Assembly (NCBI RefSeq): GCF_900541605.1
Contig: NZ_UQKJ01000065.1
Location: 1-10,877, forward strand
Origin: an uncultured Dialister sp.
GTDB lineage: Bacteria; Bacillota; Negativicutes; Veillonellales; Dialisteraceae
DNA length: 10,877 nt
Reading direction: 5' to 3'
Under the pieces are notes generated by a model. That model was not told the origin of the DNA. It saw only the letters and a program-made list of their open reading frames with translations, and searched no databases. Of the stretch, positions 6,302 to 10,877 are shown piece by piece (position 1 is the first letter of the stretch; every line of letters begins with the position of its first letter). The position numbers and the translations under genes were made by a program.

Positions 6302-6735
6302 GAGGAAAGATTTGAGATTTGAGGTCAAGCTGCTGCGCCGCGAAAGGCTGCATCCTATTGGTTATCCTGCATATTGAAAATACCGGTAAGCAAGTGCCCC
6401 CTTAGAGTAGGCGGCAGGCCAAAGGCCAGGGGATGGATCCGCCTTGCAGAGGCGGTAATCTGCGAAGCAGATAATTTCCACCGTCTTCCATCAATCCATC
6501 CTGCGGCTTTGCCGCGGCCCTTCTCCAAGGGCCTGCATGGTCGAGGACTATCTCACATACTGGGAATACCGGTAAGCGAGTGCCCCCCCTTGGAGATGGG
6601 GGTAGGCCGAAGGCCAGGGGATGGATCCGCCTCGCAGAGGCGGTAATCTGCGAAGCAGATAATTTTCACCGTTTCCCATCAATCCATCCTGCGGCTTTGC
6701 CGCGGCCCTTCTCCAAGGGCCTGCATTCTTACGGA
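6302..6735 (+). repeat. Mosaic repeat copy 5 with a 186-188 bp direct duplication
   Basis: A short heptamer array (GAGGAAA, GATTTGA, GATTTGA; 6302-6322) is followed by two similar units. Landmarks of unit A and unit B are ATACCGGTAAGC (from 6380 and 6566), GGCC-AAA-GGCC (6417-6427) and GGCC-GAA-GGCC (6605-6615), CCGCCTY-GCA-GAGGCGG (6439-6455 and 6627-6643), ATCTGC-GAA-GCAGAT (6458-6472 and 6646-6660), GCGGC-TTT-GCCGC (6503-6515 and 6691-6703) and GGCCCTT-CTCC-AAGGGCC (6516-6533 and 6704-6721). The apparent open frames across it are repeat-derived. No gene is seen in 6290-6845; 6736-6845 holds only one more palindrome, CTGCGGC/GCCGCAG (6776-6793). Confidence 0.88.
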
Positions 6736-6845
6736 TTTTCTTACACTGAGCTGATTACCATTACGGCAATCTTTCCTGCGGCGCCAGCCGCAGATGGATA
6801 CCGGTGGAAGCTCTGTACGGTCGTACACCAGCCCATGTACCCACA

Positions 6846-6889
6846 AAAAATCAGCGGGACTGCACGATCCTACAGCCCCGCTGATTTTT
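6846..6889 (-). terminator. Strong bidirectional rho-independent terminator
   Basis: AAAAATCAGCGGG (6846-6858) and CCCGCTGATTTTT (6877-6889) form a perfect 13-bp stem around an 18-base loop. On the minus strand it ends in six U residues (6850-6845), 44 bases after the stop of the substrate-binding protein gene. On the plus strand it would also end transcripts coming through the repeat block. Confidence 0.92.
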
Positions 6890-6932
6890 GGTTTTCACCG
6901 GAAATGGTTATTCTTCTATCAAAGTCTATCTA

Positions 6933-8090
6933 TTAAGCGAAAGGAACCCACTTGCCGTCCTTTACCTGGAGAACGTCCAGATCCATCTTCGGATCTCTGT
7001 GGTCATCGAACTGGAACTTGCCGGTAGCCCCTTCGAAGTCCTTGATCTGGGCCAGGGCATCACGGAATTTCTTGCGGTCCGTGGTGCTGCCGGATTTTTC
7101 TACAGCTTCATGCATAACGTAGATAGCATCGTAAGCCTGGGCGGAGAACTGGTCCGGTTCGTGGCCGTATTTTGCCTTGAATGCCTTCCGGAAGTTCTGT
7201 GCCTTATCGGTCTTCCGTTCTGCGTTCCACGGAGTAGCTACGAGGGTACCTTCCGCAGCGGCGCCGGCCTGTTCAATGTATGCCGGGCTGTTGAAGCCGT
7301 TGTTGCCGATGATGGGCTGGTTCATGCCCATTTCGCGGGCCTTCTTAACGATGAGGGCCCCTTCCTGGTACAGACCGGCGATGCAGATAACATCGGGGTT
7401 AGCAGCCTGGATCTTTGTGAGCTGTGCGGAGAAATCGGTATCCTTGTCGGCAAAGGTTTCGGTATCGATGATGTCGATGCCCATCTTCTTGAAGAGTTCT
7501 TCGTAAATGCCATGTTCACCAACCATCTGGTCATTGTTGTTGGAATACATGATGGCTACCTTCTGGAAGCCCAGTTTATCATGGGCCTTCTTTACGGTAA
7601 TCGGAATAGCCATCTTGCCGGGGATGGCGTTACGGAAAATATAGTCGCCGATATCTGTGATGCCGGGAGCCGTGGTACCGGTGCCGAAAGCTACCATCTT
7701 GGACTGCTGGGCAATGGGGCCTGCAGCGAACATGGAGCCAGAAAGGGTCGGTCCTTCAACAGCGAGAACCTTATCCTGTTCAATGGCCTTCTTCATGGCA
7801 TTGATGGCTTCTGCCTTGTTGCCCTTGGTATCATAGGTCTTCAGGTCGATTTTGATCTTGGTATTCGGGTTCTTATTGATTTCTTCTACCGCCAGTTCCG
7901 TGCCGTCCTTCATAGCCTGTCCATAGGCAGCAGCCGGGCCGGTGTAGGCGCCGAGGAAACCGAATTTAACGGTCTGGGCACCGCCTGCGTCGCCGCCCGC
8001 TTTCTTGCTGCCGCCGCATCCTGCGAATGCGCCGCAGATTGCTGCTGCTGCCATAATTGCTGCCATACCTTTTAACCATTTCTTCTGCAT
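6933..8090 (-). CDS. Branched-chain amino acid ABC transporter substrate-binding lipoprotein (LivJ/LivK type)
   Basis: 385-residue periplasmic-binding-protein type I (Peripla_BP_6) lipoprotein that should capture an amino acid outside the membrane and deliver it to a Liv-type permease. The start at 8090 has AAAGGGG about 8 bases upstream, followed by a signal peptide (KKWLKG, then a hydrophobic run) ending in the lipobox AFAGC, with Cys25 as the lipidated residue. The mature part begins with VKFGFLGAYTGPAAAYG (41-57) and has YDTKGNKAEA (86-95), the ligand-loop type GTGTTAPGIT (136-145) and QFSAQAYDAIYV (314-325), all typical of LivJ/LivK. No permease or ATPase of the Liv system is in the window, so it must work with genes elsewhere. 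Control is by a T-box leader whose apparent valine specifier supports a branched-chain ligand. The frame runs on upstream to 8297 through the riboswitch, but that extension is not protein. Confidence 0.92.
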   Translation of the reverse strand: MQKKWLKGMAAIMAAAAICGAFAGCGGSKKAGGDAGGAQTVKFGFLGAYTGPAAAYGQAMKDGTELAVEEINKNPNTKIKIDLKTYDTKGNKAEAINAMKKAIEQDKVLAVEGPTLSGSMFAAGPIAQQSKMVAFGTGTTAPGITDIGDYIFRNAIPGKMAIPITVKKAHDKLGFQKVAIMYSNNNDQMVGEHGIYEELFKKMGIDIIDTETFADKDTDFSAQLTKIQAANPDVICIAGLYQEGALIVKKAREMGMNQPIIGNNGFNSPAYIEQAGAAAEGTLVATPWNAERKTDKAQNFRKAFKAKYGHEPDQFSAQAYDAIYVMHEAVEKSGSTTDRKKFRDALAQIKDFEGATGKFQFDDHRDPKMDLDVLQVKDGKWVPFA

Positions 8091-8170
8091 AGTGAAAACC
8101 CCTTTCATAAACTTTGATTGAATGCCATATTTGCCAACTTCTGACGACACAGGGATGAAGGAAATAAAAA

Positions 8171-8208
8171 CGCCCCTGCCGGGCAGTCTTATACTGCCGG
8201 CAGGGGCG
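8171..8208 (-). terminator. T-box module 2 terminator
   Basis: CGCCCCTGCCGGCAGT and its partner (one bulged C) form a 16-bp stem with a 5-base ATAAG loop, followed on the minus strand by TTTTTATTT (8170-8162). This is the better of the two attenuator terminators of the leader. It ends about 80 bases before the start codon of the binding protein. Confidence 0.9.
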
Positions 8209-8279
8209 GATGTTCCGCGGTACCACTCTGGTTTATCTCTCTCGCCGCCGTATATATAGAATGCCCCTGTAAAACAGAA

Positions 8280-8315
8280 CGCCCCTACCTCCGGCATGAG
8301 CCGGAGATAGGGGCG
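8280..8315 (-). terminator. T-box module 1 terminator
   Basis: A 16-bp stem (one U-G pair) with a TCAT loop; the arms begin CGCCCCTA and end TAGGGGCG. It is followed on the minus strand by TTCTGTTTT, an interrupted U-tract, so it may be leaky. Its CGCCCC 5' arm is also the antiterminator partner of T-box 1. Confidence 0.85.
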
Positions 8316-8534
8316 AATTGATTCGCGGTACCACCCTACATTATACTTGCGGTTTCCTATTCGTAACGTGAATGGACGTTCCTGCTTACTATATTCGGCT
8401 GGAAAGCTCTCGAGTGACTAACAGTAAACCTTCGTCTGCCGGTTTTCATCGCCCACCGGCTCTCTGCAAGATCAAAAGTAAACCTTTTTCTCGTTCATCG
8501 CTTGTATGTATTTCGCTTTCAGAAGCTTGTAGAC

Positions 8535-8563
8535 ATAATACAACCTGCCATTTCATCTGTCAA
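8535..8563 (-). promoter_or_regulatory. Consensus promoter of the T-box leader
   Basis: On the minus strand TTGACA (8563-8558), a 17-base spacer, and TATTAT (8540-8535). This is near-perfect sigma-70 consensus and places the transcript start near 8528, just before stem I of the riboswitch. Confidence 0.9.
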
Positions 8564-8620
8564 GACAGAAAATGAATTTTTGGCAAAATTTTTACAAAGT
8601 GCAGTTAGAGCCCTATGCGC

Positions 8621-8822
8621 AGGGGCCTCGAGCCTCCAGCCTTGAGCCTTGAGCAGGACAGGCCCTTCGGACCAATTCCATCAGTTTCCATCAGCTAACC
8701 TCCGCCTTCCCAAGGAAGGAGCCTCCTGTAGTGTCATTTGTCCGTTTCAGGGTTACAGTCTTCAGGCCCCCATCTGCAGCGCAGCTGCGGGACCTCAATT
8801 CTCTTTCCTCAAATCTCAATTC
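8621..8822 (-). repeat. Mosaic heptamer/hairpin repeat, copy 6
   Basis: Read on the minus strand it starts 2 bases after the stop codon of the ABC permease. Four heptamers (GAATTGA, GATTTGA, GGAAAGA, GAATTGA; 8822-8795) are followed by GGTCCC, the palindrome GCAGC-TGC-GCTGC (8788-8776), CCTTCC-CAA-GGAAGG as read on the plus strand (8705-8719), and a GGAGGTTAGCTGATGGAA segment resembling 3820-3836. The end (8673-8628) matches 3927-3970: GAAGGGCCTGTCC then GCTCAAGG units. No gene and no clear terminator is seen in it. Confidence 0.8.
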
Positions 8823-8824
8823 TT

Positions 8825-9997
8825 CTACAAGTACTGTGACACATCCTTCCTCCCCAGCAGTGCTGCCGGAATGAGGCCTGCCGCCATGCCGCAGAGAGTG
8901 ATTACCGGAATAATGAGGAGTCCCCGCCAGTCCGGGGCTGTCACCATGGTGATAGCCGCCGTATTGGCGATGGCCCTGGCTGTGAGGAGGCTGCCGCCGT
9001 AGGCAGCGCACCAGCCCGCCAGGCTCCCCAGGAAGAGGAGCATCCCCTCCTCCAGGAGGAGCAGGGACCGGATTTTTCCCTTTCCAGCGCCCAGGGCTTC
9101 CAGGAGAGCCAGTTCCGGCAGTCGGGACAGGCCGCTCCAGTACATGACCAGGAGAGTGATAATGAGGGACATGGCGAGAAGGGAAATGACCAGGGCCTTC
9201 CAGAATCCCTTGGTCTGTCCCACCATGGCGTAGAGGGAAATAATGGACTGGGAGGGGAAGACCATCTGCACTTCCTTATTCTTCTGGTAGGCAGAAAGGA
9301 GTTCCATGGCTTCCTTATAGCCCTTCGGCACCACGAGGAGCGCCGTCACTTCCCGTTTTGCTTCCTCCTTTTCTCCATGTTCTTCCCATACGTCCTTCAT
9401 GTCGATGAAGATAGCCGTATCATAGGGGCCACCCACAGGGGAAAGGATGCCCACCACCTTGAAGGGGTGTTCATGGGCATGGCCCTTGGCAGAAGTACCG
9501 TGGACGGACTTGAAAGTATCTCCCACCTTCAGTCCCGTGAGCCGGGCAGTTTCACTGCCGATGACCGCTTCTCCTTCATTCCGGAAGACCCGGCCTTCCC
9601 CCATGGCCAGCCAGGGGCCCTTATTTTTCTTCGGCCGGTAATCAAAGAGAGCCGCGTCGGTACCGGCGATGCGGAATCCCCGATAGTTATCGCCGAATCC
9701 CAGGGGATACACGGCCTGGGTCTTCCCGCCGTCTTCCAGTTTCTTCATTTCCTCATAGGAAATATTGCCCACCGGACGGTCCCGGAGAAATACCGTATTC
9801 AGTACCAGCTGGTACGCCGAACCCCGGGCGCCTGCCAGTATGGGGAACGGCTCCACCGCCCGGTTGATGCCTTCGTAGAGGCCGCCGGTGACCTGGAGAA
9901 TATACACCGGCACCGCCGCCGTCACCAGGATGAGGAGGAACAGCAGCAGCTGCCGGAGAGGCCGCCGGAGCAGGGATAGAAATGCCAGTTTCAGCAT
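8825..9997 (-). CDS. ABC transporter permease, FtsX/MacB type
   Basis: 390-residue membrane protein with the FtsX/MacB topology: one helix at about 15-35, a large extracytoplasmic MacB_PCD-like domain (about 40-262), then three helices at about 265-287, 311-338 and 358-382. SGLSRLPELALLEALGAGKGKIRSLLLLE (288-316) is the cytoplasmic coupling segment typical of FtsX domains. AGGAGG lies 9 bases before the start, and the ATG at 9997-9995 overlaps the end of the ATPase gene (ATGCTGA), implying translational coupling. The extracytoplasmic domain has a histidine cluster HGTSAKGHAHEH (166-177) before FKVVGIL, a pattern I associate with a permease subgroup found near metal-related genes; that link is inference. 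The substrate could be a lipoprotein, peptide or other hydrophobic compound. No periplasmic adaptor gene is in the window. Confidence 0.88.
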   Translation of the reverse strand: MLKLAFLSLLRRPLRQLLLFLLILVTAAVPVYILQVTGGLYEGINRAVEPFPILAGARGSAYQLVLNTVFLRDRPVGNISYEEMKKLEDGGKTQAVYPLGFGDNYRGFRIAGTDAALFDYRPKKNKGPWLAMGEGRVFRNEGEAVIGSETARLTGLKVGDTFKSVHGTSAKGHAHEHPFKVVGILSPVGGPYDTAIFIDMKDVWEEHGEKEEAKREVTALLVVPKGYKEAMELLSAYQKNKEVQMVFPSQSIISLYAMVGQTKGFWKALVISLLAMSLIITLLVMYWSGLSRLPELALLEALGAGKGKIRSLLLLEEGMLLFLGSLAGWCAAYGGSLLTARAIANTAAITMVTAPDWRGLLIIPVITLCGMAAGLIPAALLGRKDVSQYL

Positions 9998-10656
9998 GGG
10001 AGGAAACCTCCTTTCTGCACGTCGTAGCGCTTCGGGAAGAGATCCATCACCCGTTTATCGTGGGTGGCACAGAGCAGGGTGGCTCCTGATTTCTTCTGGT
10101 AATCCAGCATGATATCCATGAGCTTCTTCCCGTTCTCCTCGTCCAGGGACGCCGTAGGCTCGTCGGCCAGGAGAAGGGAGGGATGGCGCACTACGGCCCG
10201 AAGGAAAGACACCCGCTGCTGCTGGCCGCCGGAAAGGTGGCCGGTCTTCCGGTCTCCCATGCCGGAAAGGCCCACATCCGCCAGGAGCCCTTCGATTTCA
10301 TCGTCATCGGCAGAGCGGCCCGCCAGCTTCGCAGAAAGGCGGATATTTTCCTTCACCGTGAGCCAGGAGAGAAGGAGGGGCTTCTGGAACACATAGCCCA
10401 CCTTCTCCGCCCGGAAGCGGAACCGCTCTTCCTTAGAAAGGTTTGTCAGCTGCACATCGCCAATGGTAATATCCCCATAGGAAGGGGTCAGCATGCCTGA
10501 AAGGCAGTGAAGAAACGTAGTTTTCCCGGTGCCCGAGGGGCCGGTAATCACCGCAAGCCCTCCGTCCTCCAGGGAAAAGGAGGGCACCGAAAGGGCGCGG
10601 AGTTTCTTCCCTTCCCCATCGGGGAATTCACAGATCAGATTTTGTACCAGAATCAT
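9991..10656 (-). CDS. ABC transporter ATP-binding protein, LolD/MacB type
   Basis: 221-residue cytosolic ATPase that should drive the adjacent permease. Walker A is GPSGTGKTT (39-47), the Q-loop glutamine Q91, signature LSGGQQQR (141-148), Walker B LLLADEP (161-167) with catalytic E166, D-loop SLD (170-172) and H-loop H199. All are intact. The start at 10656 has AAAGGAG with a 5-base spacer; a longer in-frame extension crosses repeat sequence and is not real. Length and motif spacing fit the LolD/MacB/FtsE exporter group. The gene precedes the permease with a 7-base overlap. No convincing promoter is visible in the 220 bases upstream, which are filled by a repeat, so transcription may start beyond the window edge. 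Confidence 0.93.
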   Translation of the reverse strand: MILVQNLICEFPDGEGKKLRALSVPSFSLEDGGLAVITGPSGTGKTTFLHCLSGMLTPSYGDITIGDVQLTNLSKEERFRFRAEKVGYVFQKPLLLSWLTVKENIRLSAKLAGRSADDDEIEGLLADVGLSGMGDRKTGHLSGGQQQRVSFLRAVVRHPSLLLADEPTASLDEENGKKLMDIMLDYQKKSGATLLCATHDKRVMDLFPKRYDVQKGGFLPC

Positions 10657-10672
10657 AGGAACTCCTTTGTTG

Positions 10673-10877
10673 AATAGTGGGTCAGCGGCTCCGCCGCAAA
10701 AGAAAGAGTTGAGATTTGAGAATTGAGAGTTGAGGTCCCGCGGCTTTGCCGCGGCCCTTCTCCAAGGGCCTGCATGATTGGAATTACCAGGCATATTGAA
10801 ACCAACCGTGAGCAAGTGCCCCCTTAGAGAAGGGGGCGGCCAAAGGCCAGGGGATGGATCCGCCTCGTAGAGGCGGG
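10673..10877 (+). repeat. Mosaic heptamer/hairpin repeat, copy 7 (cut by the window edge)
   Basis: AATAGTGGGTC and GCGGC-TCC-GCCGC (10685-10697) open it, as at 6253-6277. Four heptamers follow (GAGTTGA, GATTTGA, GAATTGA, GAGTTGA; 10706-10733), then GGTC, CCGCGGC-TTT-GCCGCGG (10738-10754), GGCCCTT-CTCC-AAGGGCC (10753-10770), GCCCCCTT-AGAG-AAGGGGGC (10818-10837), GGCC-AAA-GGCC (10838-10848) and CCGCCTC-GTA-GAGGCGG (10860-10876). The order of modules is the same as in 6503-6643 and is the best-preserved copy. It lies upstream of the ABC operon, 17 bases from the ATPase start codon. Confidence 0.88.

Larger units (their letters stand above)
8171..8528 (-). ncRNA. T-box riboswitch leader with duplicated antiterminator/terminator module
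   Basis: The leader senses uncharged tRNA. Read on the minus strand: the stem I base is CTGAAAGC pairing with GCTTTCCAG (about 8520 and 8398-8406). Stem I carries the typical AGAGAGCCGGTGG...GAAAACCGGC apical part (about 8465-8437) and a specifier-type segment GTTAGTCACTCGAGAGC in which GUC (8418-8416) followed by A fits a valine codon. An AACGT/ACGTT hairpin follows. T-box 1, AGGGTGGTACCGCG (8337-8324), precedes terminator 1; T-box 2, AGAGTGGTACCGCG (8229-8216), precedes terminator 2. Both have UGGU, which fits a tRNA with discriminator A such as tRNA-Val. Only about 50 bases separate terminator 1 from T-box 2, so module 2 has no stem I of its own. Confidence 0.92.

Noticed and set aside
6374..6936. 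Two open frames with near-identical peptides in the repeat block
   Set aside because: The similarity comes from the 186-188 bp duplicated repeat, not from paralogous genes; no ribosome binding sites and the second frame runs through the terminator.
6888..8075. Plus-strand open frame of 395 codons opposite the binding protein gene
   Set aside because: Antisense to an intact lipoprotein gene with signal peptide and lipobox; low-complexity product.
8090..8297. Upstream in-frame extension of the binding protein gene
   Set aside because: It would translate through both the second T-box and its terminator, and the lipoprotein signal peptide starts at 8090 after a ribosome binding site.

Overview
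The window looks like a chromosomal segment of a moderately GC-rich Firmicute. The evidence is a T-box riboswitch, strong AGGAGG-type ribosome binding sites, a diderm-style mix of lipoprotein and LolD/MacB-type ABC genes, and a YybS-like (DUF2232) membrane protein. A member of the Negativicutes (Acidaminococcus/Dialister/Megasphaera-like) is my best guess, but this is inference from general character, not a match I could compute. There is no phage, IS transposase, CRISPR array, rRNA or tRNA.

Layout. 1-240: repeat element only. 241-921 (-): exported DUF3298-type protein. 1043-2554 (-): dihydrolipoyl-dehydrogenase/mycothione-reductase-like flavoprotein. A divergent promoter region (2555-2826) separates it from 2827-3717 (+), a DUF2156 protein. 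After a 332-base repeat-filled gap comes a tightly overlapping operon: Eis-like acetyltransferase (4050-5312), GIY-YIG protein (5299-5589) and DUF2232-like membrane protein (5586-6209), closed by a terminator at 6260-6287. 6290-6735 is a block of repeats. 6933-8090 (-) is a branched-chain amino acid type substrate-binding lipoprotein with a strong terminator (6846-6889). Its leader of about 440 nt (8091-8528) is a T-box riboswitch with one stem I but two T-box/terminator modules. 8621-8822 is another repeat. 8825-9997 (-) and 9991-10656 (-) are an ABC permease and its ATPase. 10673-10877 is another repeat, which runs out of the window.

Two things stand out. First, nearly every intergenic gap contains a mosaic repeat built from (i) an array of, usually exactly four, heptamers of consensus GAWTTGA, (ii) a GGTCC-like joint, and (iii) short perfect GC-rich palindromes whose loop is almost always three bases (GAA, TTC, TTT, AAA, TCC, GCA). 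Seven arrays and 24 such hairpins can be placed by eye in under 11 kb, in both orientations, several directly abutting stop codons. I do not recognise this as a named family. Second, the T-box leader carries a partial tandem duplication: the second antiterminator/terminator has no stem I of its own, and the apparent specifier codon is GUC (valine), which fits the downstream gene.

How the genes relate: the amino acid-binding lipoprotein is the only gene with clear regulatory RNA and is probably induced by valine starvation. The 4050-6209 operon is translationally coupled, but its three products have no obvious shared pathway. The ABC pair is a self-contained two-gene exporter-type or lipoprotein-sorting-type system of unknown substrate.
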